Part shown: positions 1 through 5,678 of the stretch, one piece after another
Position numbering within the stretch: position 1 is the first letter of the stretch
How the letters are laid out: every line of letters begins with the position of its first letter
NCBI GenBank assembly: GCA_030628325.1
Contig: DAOVRB010000080.1
Location: 1 to 5,823 of the forward strand
DNA from: Methanomicrobiaceae archaeon
GTDB taxonomy: Archaea > Halobacteriota > Methanomicrobia > Methanomicrobiales > Methanomicrobiaceae
Length of the DNA: 5,823 nucleotides
Reading direction: 5' to 3'
Program-made: the position numbers and the translations under genes
Notes under the pieces: model-generated
Database searches by the model: none
Told to the model about the DNA's origin: nothing
The model's input: only the letters and a program-made list of their open reading frames with translations

Positions 1-512
1 ATTAGATAACCAAAACCATAGCCATAACTCGTTTTGACGATATAACATTTGTTACATATAACAATAGCATCATGAGTATTTTGTATAATATTTTCAGAAT
101 TGTTCTTCAAATGCCAATAACCAGGTATCGTATGTATAAATAAATCCACCATCAAAAAATAATAAACACAGAATTCCCCCAAATTCTTAATTTTTCCAAA
201 AAATAATTGATTTTTTTCAATAATAGTAAAATTCCTGATTTTCTTGGTTATTTTAAATCTTGTTGCCTCGTTAGGATTTTTTTGCTTTTCCCAGTCAGAA
301 TCACGCCAAATATATGTATTTAAAAAGAAAAAACAAACAACCAAATTAATTACAAGACATATAATAATAATTGAATATAATATGAGTGTTATTCCTGAGA
401 TTAATACTATATTATTGAGCATAGAGAATATTAGCAGTGCAAAAGCAATAATTAAGACAATCGTATAAAACCATTTTTTAAGGTTATATTTTTTAATTAT
501 ATCATTAACCAC
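1..512 (-). CDS. partial unknown two-helix membrane protein, AT-rich, GTG start
   Basis: An uninterrupted frame of 170 codons starts at a GTG (510-512) and runs off the left edge, so the C-terminus is missing. I do not recognise the family. The N-terminus is short and basic (VNDIIKKYNLKK). Two very hydrophobic stretches follow, at about residues 15-31 and 35-65, and look like a transmembrane hairpin. After them comes a polar soluble part beginning WRDSDWEKQKNP, with a C-x-x-C pair at residues 153-156 (CNKC) near the window edge. An in-frame TAA lies four codons before the GTG, and no ATG is available until residue 31, which would remove the first helix, so GTG is the best start. There is no Shine-Dalgarno site, but a TATA box sits about 25 nt upstream, which fits a leaderless mRNA. 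GC is only about 15-35% by hand count in sampled lines, far below the neighbouring operon, which suggests acquired DNA. The same frame is too long and too protein-like to be chance in AT-rich sequence, where stops are frequent. Confidence 0.72.
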   Translation of the reverse strand, partial: MVNDIIKKYNLKKWFYTIVLIIAFALLIFSMLNNIVLISGITLILYSIIIICLVINLVVCFFFLNTYIWRDSDWEKQKNPNEATRFKITKKIRNFTIIEKNQLFFGKIKNLGEFCVYYFLMVDLFIHTIPGYWHLKNNSENIIQNTHDAIVICNKCYIVKTSYGYGFGYL

Positions 513-532
513 TTTGAATAATTAGTACTTAA

Positions 533-540
533 AATATAAA
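533..540 (-). promoter_or_regulatory. TATA box of the AT-rich membrane gene, probably leaderless
   Basis: On the minus strand the sequence reads TTTATATT. Its centre is about 25 nt upstream of the GTG at 512, the usual TATA-to-transcription-start distance in archaea. Transcription would then begin at or next to the start codon, which agrees with the absence of a ribosome binding site. No convincing purine-rich BRE is seen beside it. The assignment is from spacing and composition only. Confidence 0.45.
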
Positions 541-665
541 ACACCTGTCAGAATCTGGCCCAATCAAAGAATTTTAGTATAGAATCAATTAAAATCTTTT
601 CAGAGGAAAAAAGATGAACATTTATAAAAAACGAAAGAAGCCAAAAAATATTTGATCCCTGTTTT

Positions 666-718
666 GGCCCTGACCATTTTGAGACGGACAATTTCGTCTC
701 TCTCCCTCTCGTCAGGCC
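666..718 (-). terminator. two-tier hairpin with T-rich tail after cbiQ
   Basis: An outer inverted repeat, GGCCCTGAC (666-674) against GTCAGGCC (711-718), pairs eight bases with one bulged C. Inside it sits a second perfect stem, GAGACG (681-686) with CGTCTC (695-700). The structure begins seven bases after the cbiQ stop. Reading on along the minus strand there are two runs of six T, around 645-650 and 624-629. The likely role is to end the transporter transcript before the separate promoter of the AT-rich gene. The T runs are some distance from the stem, so it could instead be a 3' stabilising structure. Confidence 0.45.
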
Positions 719-724
719 TCACTC

Positions 725-1537
725 TCACATCAGATACACACCAACCGTATTCCCGACAATAAAAACCAGTGACAACAACAAAAAAACCCATTCTGATTTA
801 ATAAGAGACTTTTTTGGCAGATGCTCATACGAATCCTTCCCATAACCACGGCAGAGCATGCTTATATACGTCCGTTCGCCCTGCTCATATGACCTGATAA
901 AAAACATCCCGACCGCATATCCCAAGGTCTCCAGACGATACCTGTACGGGAGACTGCGATCAAAGGCATTAAAATTCCTGGCTGCAAGAGACGAGTTGAC
1001 ACGCCCATACATCCCGGCAAATACAAACAGGTAGCGTATCATCATCCCAAGAGATAGTGCCATAACTGACGGAAGACCAAGGCGCCTGCCACCATTTAAG
1101 AGTGCCTGCATCGTTGTCGTAGAGGAGAGCAGTATGATAAACGATATACAGATTACAAACTTCACCCCGAGGATGGACGCAAACTCAACCGACTCCCGGT
1201 ATATATTAATCCCGAAAGGAAGTGTTACAAGAGGTGTGAACGTCTCATACCACGGATTTTCAAAGAAGATCTGGAAGAATATAATGAAGAGACCGAATGG
1301 CAGCGTGGCAAGAAACCTCTTTATGTAAACGAGCGGGGATAATCCTGAAAGTCCCCACAGAACGAGAAAGAATATGCCGGTTGTCAGACCCAGTGTGTAA
1401 ACCGCTGTTGAGTAAGGGAATGAAACAACCGCAATTATTACAGCAAAGGAAACGATGATCTTCACCCGTGCATCCAGAGAATGAATCCAGCTATCTCTTC
1501 CGGCATCACGCTCAATATCAAAGAGGTGCTCAATCAT
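725..1537 (-). CDS. cbiQ: ECF transporter transmembrane coupling protein CbiQ/NikQ
   Basis: This is the EcfT-type membrane subunit of a group I energy-coupling-factor transporter for Ni2+ or Co2+. It joins the substrate-binding protein CbiM to the ATPase CbiO. The 270 residues match the family length. The protein opens with a cytosolic segment containing HSLDARVKI, the conserved CbiQ N-terminal motif (residues 19-27), followed by hydrophobic helices at about 27-60, 74-92, 122-140, 155-175 and 249-269. The two coupling motifs of EcfT proteins are present as AARNF at 185-189 and CRGYG at 229-233. The first has Asn where the usual Ala-Arg-Gly motif has Gly. The ATG start overlaps the cbiO stop (ATGA at 1534-1537), so translation is probably coupled. 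It is the last gene of the operon and is followed by a hairpin. Confidence 0.93.
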   Translation of the reverse strand: MIEHLFDIERDAGRDSWIHSLDARVKIIVSFAVIIAVVSFPYSTAVYTLGLTTGIFFLVLWGLSGLSPLVYIKRFLATLPFGLFIIFFQIFFENPWYETFTPLVTLPFGINIYRESVEFASILGVKFVICISFIILLSSTTTMQALLNGGRRLGLPSVMALSLGMMIRYLFVFAGMYGRVNSSLAARNFNAFDRSLPYRYRLETLGYAVGMFFIRSYEQGERTYISMLCRGYGKDSYEHLPKKSLIKSEWVFLLLSLVFIVGNTVGVYLM

Positions 1538-2367
1538 GCTTTTTCCGTGATCAGTCTGCGTATTGTCTCTTCAACCTCAGTGAACGAATAACCGGTTGAA
1601 ATTTCAACACCGTTCTCCTGCAATGAACGTACAAGTTTCCTGAGCAGAGGTACATCAAGCCTTGACTCTTTAAGGAGGTCATCCATTATGAATATCTCAT
1701 CCGGTGTGCCCTGCCCGACTATCTGCCCGCCATTCATGACATAGGCGTAGTCTGCGATCTCAGGCACCGAATCCAGCTGGTGCGTCGCTGTAATAACAGT
1801 CATCCCGTATTTTACAGGGAGTAATTTGAGAAAACTTACCAGTTCGATAACCCCCTGCGGGTCAAGACCTGATGTGGGTTCGTCTAAGACCAGTACCTGT
1901 GGCTCCATCGCAAGTATACCTGCAATGGCAACCTTTTTTTTCTCACCGCCTGAAAGCCGGTGCGGTGCCCGGTCTGCAAGATCTTCTATCCCAAGCAGAG
2001 AGAGTACAGACTCTACCCGGTGTGCCACAGTCTCTTCATCCAGACCAAGGTTCACAGGTCCGAAGGCGACGTCCTGCTCAACTGTAGGTGAAAAGATCTG
2101 ATCATCAGGGTTCTGGAAGACAAGGCCGACAGTTTTTCTGACCTCTTTTATGTTCTTTTTTGTGATCAGTTCACCATGTATGAGAACCTCGCCCGAAGTG
2201 GGGGTCAGTATCCCGTTAAAATGCCGAAAGAGAGTACTCTTACCGGCACCGTTCGCCCCCAGTACTGCAATGCCGGTTGCACGGGGCGCTATGAAATTAA
2301 CATTTTTCAGAGCATCTATACCCCCTGCGTACGAATAACAGAGGTTACGTGTTTCAAGAATATGCAT
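1534..2367 (-). CDS. cbiO: ECF transporter ATPase CbiO/NikO
   Basis: This ABC ATPase energises the nickel/cobalt ECF transporter on the cytoplasmic face of the membrane, and the 277 residues match family length. All catalytic motifs are intact: Walker A GANGAGKST at 37-45, Q-loop Gln85 in FQNPDDQ, signature LSGGE at 138-142, Walker B VLVLDEP at 158-164, D-loop SGLD at 166-169 and switch His196. FQNPDDQIFSPTVEQDVAFGP (84-104) is the hallmark of CbiO/EcfA proteins. It lies 35 nt after the PDGLE gene and overlaps the following cbiQ by four bases. The 35-nt gap contains a run of six T on the coding strand and no strong ribosome binding site, so some transcript pausing or processing between the M-N and O-Q pairs is possible. 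The order M-N-O-Q differs from the common M-N-Q-O. Confidence 0.95.
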   Translation of the reverse strand: MHILETRNLCYSYAGGIDALKNVNFIAPRATGIAVLGANGAGKSTLFRHFNGILTPTSGEVLIHGELITKKNIKEVRKTVGLVFQNPDDQIFSPTVEQDVAFGPVNLGLDEETVAHRVESVLSLLGIEDLADRAPHRLSGGEKKKVAIAGILAMEPQVLVLDEPTSGLDPQGVIELVSFLKLLPVKYGMTVITATHQLDSVPEIADYAYVMNGGQIVGQGTPDEIFIMDDLLKESRLDVPLLRKLVRSLQENGVEISTGYSFTEVEETIRRLITEKA

Positions 2368-2402
2368 GAGTAATGATAATGTGTAAAAAAGTAAGAGTAT
2401 TT

Positions 2403-2738
2403 TTAACTTTTGATTGATGTGATACCCTTAGAGATACCATAGCCCAGCAGGAACATGAGGACAATTCCGACAATCAGTGCAATTATCTCACCTGTCTGTC
2501 CTCCTTCCTCACCCATTGAATAATCGGGCAGCGGTGCTTCATATTCAAAGGTGCCTGTACCTACTGCCTCGGGATCACCGTCTTCAGGTGAAAGTCCTGT
2601 GAGTGTTTTCTCATCCTGAACATAAAGAGCAGCGCTCTCAAGTCCGTCAGGATCACCTGATGCAAGGAATACTGCAGTCACACCGATTATTATGGCAAGA
2701 ACAAGGCCCACTACAATGAATGTCTTATTGTCTATCAT
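2403..2738 (-). CDS. nikN: PDGLE-domain small subunit of nickel/cobalt ECF transporter (NikN type)
   Basis: A 111-residue protein with two membrane helices, at about residues 7-26 and 84-101. Directly after the first helix comes the diagnostic PDGLE motif at 30-34, in the sequence SGDPDGLESA. PLPDY, another motif of this family, is at 69-73. The loop between the helices is strongly acidic and lies outside the membrane if the short N-terminus is cytoplasmic. PDGLE proteins are the small accessory partners of NikM/CbiM, functional counterparts of CbiN. In several species the domain is fused to the M subunit, but here it is a separate gene. The ATG lies inside the cbiM stop (ATGA at 2735-2738), so it is probably translated by coupling with cbiM. 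The PDGLE type is found more in predicted nickel than cobalt systems, which leans towards nickel without proving it. Confidence 0.88.
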   Translation of the reverse strand: MIDNKTFIVVGLVLAIIIGVTAVFLASGDPDGLESAALYVQDEKTLTGLSPEDGDPEAVGTGTFEYEAPLPDYSMGEEGGQTGEIIALIVGIVLMFLLGYGISKGITSIKS

Positions 2739-3379
2739 GATATCACAGTCTCCTTTGTGTCTGTTGTCATCAGATCAGGTCTTGATGTATGTATCAGGTA
2801 GACGACAACTGCAGTGATAATAGCTTCAATGATCCCTATTATCGCATGGTACGTGCTCATTGCGACAAGGCCGGGGACGAGCGGGAATGTACCTGCGATA
2901 GTCATCTCAAAGGCACAGGCGATGGCAGGTATCAGACATGCAAGCCATGCAGCGATGCCTGAGGAGATATAGATATTTCCGATCATCCGGTTGATTCCCT
3001 GATAACTGTAGAAACCAACAAAACCACCGATGACACCCATGTTGATGATATTCGCTCCCATGGTGGTAATTCCGCCGTCACCAAAGACCACACCCTGTAC
3101 AATCAGCACAAGAGTGAGGACAAAGACAGCGGCATATGGGGATCCGAGTACAATGGCCACAAGGGCACCGCCCACGAGGTGTCCGCTCGTACCCATAGAG
3201 ACCGGCAGGTTAAATGCCTGTATGGCAAAAACCCCTGCTGCGAGTACGGCAACGAGAGGTATCTTATCTTCCGACATTTCATCTTTTGCCCAGCGTAGGG
3301 CGAGGCCGATAAAGATCAGTGCAATAATCCAGTATATTGCACCCTGTGTAATTGGCATGAAAGCATCTGGTATGTGCAT
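2735..3379 (-). CDS. cbiM: ECF transporter substrate-specificity protein CbiM/NikM
   Basis: This is the metal-binding membrane component of the Ni2+/Co2+ ECF transporter. I start it at the ATG at 3377-3379, giving 214 residues beginning MHIPDAFMP. The frame is open for 37 more codons upstream to 3490, but in this family the metal is held by the N-terminal amine of Met1, His2 and a later His, so an extension would destroy the site. With this start the third ligand falls at His67 in GTSGH, the position reported for NikM2. A GGTGA ribosome site at 3384-3388 supports the choice. Other family blocks are FGDGGITTMGANIINMG (99-115) and HAIIGIIEAIIT (178-189), and about seven helices are expected. 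It is the first gene of the operon and overlaps nikN by four bases. Metal choice cannot be read from the sequence alone, but the upstream palindrome favours nickel. Confidence 0.93.
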   Translation of the reverse strand: MHIPDAFMPITQGAIYWIIALIFIGLALRWAKDEMSEDKIPLVAVLAAGVFAIQAFNLPVSMGTSGHLVGGALVAIVLGSPYAAVFVLTLVLIVQGVVFGDGGITTMGANIINMGVIGGFVGFYSYQGINRMIGNIYISSGIAAWLACLIPAIACAFEMTIAGTFPLVPGLVAMSTYHAIIGIIEAIITAVVVYLIHTSRPDLMTTDTKETVIS

Positions 3380-3383
3380 ATAT

Positions 3384-3388
3384 TCACC
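3384..3388 (-). promoter_or_regulatory. ribosome binding site fixing the cbiM start
   Basis: On the minus strand GGTGA is followed by four bases and then the ATG at 3379. It is complementary to the CACCU core at the 3' end of archaeal 16S rRNA. It supports the short cbiM start, which exposes the N-terminal Met-His, over the longer open frame from 3490. Confidence 0.55.
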
Positions 3389-3396
3389 AGAGATTA

Positions 3397-3424
3397 GTAA
3401 CACATTATTGAATATAAGTGTTAC
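3397..3424 (-). promoter_or_regulatory. cbiM promoter TATA box inside a NikR-like palindrome
   Basis: GTAACAC (3397-3403) and GTGTTAC (3418-3424) form a perfect 7-bp inverted repeat with a 14-bp spacer, 28 bp overall. On the minus strand the spacer edge reads CTTATATT (3411-3418), a good archaeal TATA box about 35 nt before the cbiM ATG. This predicts a leader of about 10 nt that contains the GGTGA site. From memory, nickel-responsive NikR operators in several bacteria and archaea have the same half-site letters and a 28-bp length, and the E. coli site is also 28 bp. The order of the two arms relative to that published consensus needs checking. A repressor bound here would block TBP directly. 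No nikR gene lies in this window. Confidence 0.55.
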
Positions 3425-3470
3425 CTTGTGTTCCTGATCTGTGATTTTTTCTGAAAATTTCGGAAGTTGT

Positions 3471-3555
3471 ATGAAAGTGATGGATGTCACATAGCATGGA
3501 AACGCATATGATATTCTGAAGAATCACAGGCTCAAATAATGAAAGTGACATAGCA
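3471..3555. repeat. split 17-nt direct repeat
   Basis: ATGAAAGTGA at 3471-3480 followed by CATAGCA at 3490-3496 recurs at 3539-3555 as one continuous 17-nt block. The first copy carries nine extra bases (tggatgtca) between the two parts. The copies start 68 bp apart and both lie upstream of the cbiM promoter. They could be operator half-sites or the trace of a small duplication with a later indel. No protein is known to me that binds this sequence. Confidence 0.4.
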
Positions 3556-3563
3556 CCTCACAG

Positions 3564-3716
3564 TTAATAACTAAAAAAATCATTTTTCTCACTGGGCAGA
3601 AAGGTTCTTCTCATTTTGAGCATATAGCTCGTGATGAAAACTAACCAGTGAATTACCATCGGAGGCACCAATGCGACTATGATCGCGTATGTTAAATTGC
3701 CACAATCCTGACCGAA
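3564..3716 (-). pseudogene. possible remnant of a membrane protein
   Basis: Fifty codons are open between two stops, with no ATG at the beginning; the first ATG in frame is codon 20 (3657-3659), and TTG and GTG are at codons 16 and 17. The translation has a long hydrophobic run (LTYAIIVALVPPMVIHWLVF at residues 8-27) followed by basic KMRR, an ordinary pattern for a membrane helix and its cytoplasmic end. I do not recognise a family. It may be the decayed C-terminal end of a gene, a very short membrane protein with a non-ATG start, or chance. Confidence 0.2.
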
Positions 3717-3726
3717 TCAAGTACCG

Positions 3727-3768
3727 AAAAAAAGATTCAAGAGAAACGAAACGTGTATACATACACGT
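3727..3768 (-). terminator. hairpin plus T-tract after the fused regulator
   Basis: ACGTGTAT (3751-3758) and ATACACGT (3761-3768) are a perfect 8-bp inverted repeat around two bases. As RNA it would fold as a 6-bp stem with a 6-base loop. On the minus strand it is followed by TTTCGTTTCTC and then seven T (3733-3727). It begins 38 bp after the stop of the response regulator, which fits transcription termination. The same symmetry could also be a dimer-binding site. Confidence 0.5.
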
Positions 3769-3802
3769 ACAGGATGCCTGGTGCTAGATCACCGATAAAC
3801 GA

Positions 3803-3820
3803 CGCCTCATTGAGGAGGCG
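3803..3820 (-). repeat. 6-bp hairpin spanning the regulator stop codon
   Basis: CGCCTC (3803-3808) and GAGGCG (3815-3820) pair across a six-base loop. The stop codon of the response regulator (3807-3809) lies at the join of stem and loop. It may add to the transcript-ending structure 35 bp further on, or simply be chance in a GC-rich tail. Confidence 0.3.
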
Positions 3821-5561
3821 ATCCGTGCTCACCGCTCTTAGTTGCATGAGCCTCAATAAACTCCTCGATCGGGACGGAGTTCCTCCTGTAGTATGTAAAC
3901 AGCCGATCCCCCCACGCACATGCCTCTGGAGACGTGCTGACGAAGCCGTTCTGGAGATCATACGTGGTCATGTCTGTGAAGAACAGTTTCATTGACAAGT
4001 ATGCATCCGTGACCGTGATGCAGGGCGGGAGGGGGAGATCGGTTACATAGAACTGAAAGTGAGGAAACGTGGACAGATATGTGACTTTTTCCAGGTAGGG
4101 CTCCTGATACAGATGGAGCGCAAGGTCCGGCGGGACGATGATCTCGGCAGGAGTCCCTTTAATGACCATCGCTCCGATTGCATCGGCAATGCTTGGATTT
4201 GCCATGCTCGTGATTGCGTGGATATGTTTCGCACCCGCAATGATACTCAGGTAATGTTCATAGGTCTGGAAATAATCAACCGAATCATCGCAAATTATCT
4301 CCGATTCGACGAGCGCACCAATGGTATCGAGGGCAAACCCCGGAAGGTTCCGGAGCGCATGACCCCCCCAGAATTCCAGGTGTTTGAGGATCAGGCAGTA
4401 CAACGGGACGAACTCCCTTACCTGTGACGCGAACGCCCTTCCCCGGGGGGTGAGGACAAAACTGTCCACGTGTTCCCGTACCAGTCCGCCATTGACCAGG
4501 TTGCGCATGTTCGTCCGGAAATTTGACGAACTACATCCCGTCAGCCCGCGAAGGAAATCGCGATCCATCCTGCCGTTGAGAAGCGCAAGAAGCATCCGCG
4601 TCCGGATGCCAGAACGGACGACCAGATTGATCTCCCTCACATGCGCCGCATACAGGTCCAGCACTGCAGAAGTGTGACCGGTGAGAGGCAGTTCCCGCAC
4701 GACACCCTCCCCGTCATCCGGCAGGGACGACAAAGCGTCATCAGAAATTTCAGCCGGAATGCTGAAAAGTGCGACAATCTTTGCGGCAAGAACAGTTCCC
4801 AGCGTGGTCAGAGCGTAGGACCCGTCGGTCCGGGTGATCAGGCCATGCTCTTCGAGCTGCCGGATCTTTGGCAGGACAGCAGCATGGACATGACCAATCT
4901 CGGCGCACAGCCCGGCCATGGACAGTACCTTTCCTGAGAGCAACAGGAGGACCTTGATGCTGATCGCTGAAGAGAAGAAAGTTTGAATGTCTGATTTATA
5001 GAGATCGTATAGAGAGGTGACAGAAACCAGTTCAGGCCACTTCACCCGCCCTTCGATCTCTTCTTTTGAATACCCTGTCGGATGCTCCATCTCCTCGTTT
5101 ACGTACGAAATGGTCGTATCATCTTCTAAAATAACCCTCGCGGTCCCGGTATTCTCAAAGATGATCTGCTGGAGGTCTTTTGCCTGCTGATATAATACAG
5201 CCTGCCTGATCTTGTGCGACAGCTCAGCGAACTGCGACTTCAGCTGTCCGCCTTTCTGGAGATAGAAATCAGCGCCCTCGTTCAGCGCCTCAATGACTAC
5301 ATCCTCCCGGCCTCTTCCAGTGAAAATGATGAATGGTATATCAGAACCGCTGCCACGGACAGTCTTCAAAAACTCAATACCGTTCATCTCTGGCATCTGG
5401 TAATCGGATACGATGGCATCATACGTTGCGGTCTGCATAATTTCCAAGGCTTCGCGTGCAGATTCAGCGGTATCAACAGTAAAATCACCGGTCTTTTCGA
5501 GATAGATTTTTGCGATATCTAGAAGGGAGGTTTCATCATCAACTATTAACAGGGGGATCAT
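3807..5561 (-). CDS. response regulator fused to PAS fragment, tandem wHTH and FilR1-like domain
   Basis: A 584-residue cytoplasmic regulator of mixed build. Residues 1-120 are a complete CheY-like receiver: acidic pocket Asp8/Asp9, phosphoacceptor Asp53 in SDYQMPEMNG, switch Thr81 and Lys103. Residues 133-179 (IIFENTGTARVILED to VKWPELV) are the first half of a methanogen-type PAS domain, which then stops abruptly. From about 184 the text changes to LYDLYKSDIQTFF, which resembles the beginning of a stand-alone FilR1-type transcription factor. Two winged-helix units follow (about 187-262 and 303-381). Residues about 385-572 match my picture of the FilR1/DUF1724 sensor domain of methanogenesis regulators. 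The C-terminal part is richer in GC (45-67% in sampled lines) than the receiver part (38-50%). A phosphorylation-controlled DNA-binding role is inference, and no partner kinase is in view. The ATG at 5561 gives MIPLLIVDDE, a standard receiver start; it has no Shine-Dalgarno but does have a TATA box 25 nt upstream. Confidence 0.85.
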   Translation of the reverse strand: MIPLLIVDDETSLLDIAKIYLEKTGDFTVDTAESAREALEIMQTATYDAIVSDYQMPEMNGIEFLKTVRGSGSDIPFIIFTGRGREDVVIEALNEGADFYLQKGGQLKSQFAELSHKIRQAVLYQQAKDLQQIIFENTGTARVILEDDTTISYVNEEMEHPTGYSKEEIEGRVKWPELVSVTSLYDLYKSDIQTFFSSAISIKVLLLLSGKVLSMAGLCAEIGHVHAAVLPKIRQLEEHGLITRTDGSYALTTLGTVLAAKIVALFSIPAEISDDALSSLPDDGEGVVRELPLTGHTSAVLDLYAAHVREINLVVRSGIRTRMLLALLNGRMDRDFLRGLTGCSSSNFRTNMRNLVNGGLVREHVDSFVLTPRGRAFASQVREFVPLYCLILKHLEFWGGHALRNLPGFALDTIGALVESEIICDDSVDYFQTYEHYLSIIAGAKHIHAITSMANPSIADAIGAMVIKGTPAEIIVPPDLALHLYQEPYLEKVTYLSTFPHFQFYVTDLPLPPCITVTDAYLSMKLFFTDMTTYDLQNGFVSTSPEACAWGDRLFTYYRRNSVPIEEFIEAHATKSGEHGSPPQ

Positions 5562-5581
5562 CCATTATCAATGTGCAATTT

Positions 5582-5590
5582 GCATATACC
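5582..5590 (-). promoter_or_regulatory. TATA box of the fused regulator, probably leaderless
   Basis: The minus strand reads GGTATATGC here, with its centre about 25 nt before the ATG at 5561. No ribosome binding site is seen in the short stretch between them (it ends ATTGATAATGG). Together these suggest that transcription starts at or within a base or two of the start codon. The evidence is spacing and composition only. Confidence 0.4.
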
Positions 5591-5620
5591 CTATAATAGT
5601 TTTTCCGGTTTTGCAGTATC

Positions 5621-5633
5621 CTGGCTATGCCAG
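5621..5633. repeat. short palindrome upstream of the regulator promoter
   Basis: CTGGC-TAT-GCCAG is a perfect 5-bp inverted repeat with a 3-base centre, about 35 bp upstream of the regulator's TATA box. Its right arm extended, GCCAGAA (5629-5635), is repeated inverted as TTCTGGC at 5715-5721, inside the end of the neighbouring open frame. It could be an activator or autoregulator site, but it is short enough to be chance. Confidence 0.25.
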
Positions 5634-5678
5634 AATGCCTTTTAACAATTTGTGATATATAGCACTTCCTCAAAACAA

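Larger units (their letters stand above)
3380..3806. other. 427-bp intergenic region between cbiM and the fused regulator
   Basis: No complete gene is supported here. From the cbiM side it holds the cbiM ribosome site, TATA box and palindrome (3384-3424). Next come a split direct repeat (3471-3555), a short stop-bounded open frame with a membrane-like translation (3564-3716), and the terminator of the regulator gene (3727-3768). The stretch between 3425 and 3470 contains the unused upstream extension of the cbiM frame. No RNA gene was recognised. Confidence 0.6.

Noticed and set aside
244..468. 74-codon plus-strand open frame in the AT-rich region
   Set aside because: It lies antisense to the longer, clearly membrane-patterned minus-strand frame 1-512; its own translation is low-complexity (KKKK, IIII) with no promoter or ribosome site.
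600..791. 63-codon minus-strand open frame after cbiQ
   Set aside because: It overlaps the cbiQ end in another frame and runs through the nested hairpin; no start signal and no recognisable protein pattern.
3030..3437. 135-codon plus-strand open frame
   Set aside because: It is fully antisense to cbiM, whose protein matches family motifs throughout; the antisense translation is a Thr/Pro/Ala-rich shadow.
3380..3500. Cobalamin riboswitch upstream of cbiM
   Set aside because: The predicted leader is only about 10 nt, no conserved B12-box pattern is seen, and such riboswitches are not typical of archaea.
4059..4937. Chain of plus-strand open frames opposite the regulator
   Set aside because: They overlap each other in different frames and lie opposite the high-GC wHTH/FilR1 coding region; their content is Arg/Ser/Pro-rich, as expected of shadows.
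5004..5030. Frameshift or lost start codon at the PAS/FilR1 junction
   Set aside because: The frame is continuous with no homopolymer slip site, and no good ATG or ribosome site lies at the junction, so an in-frame fusion explains it better.
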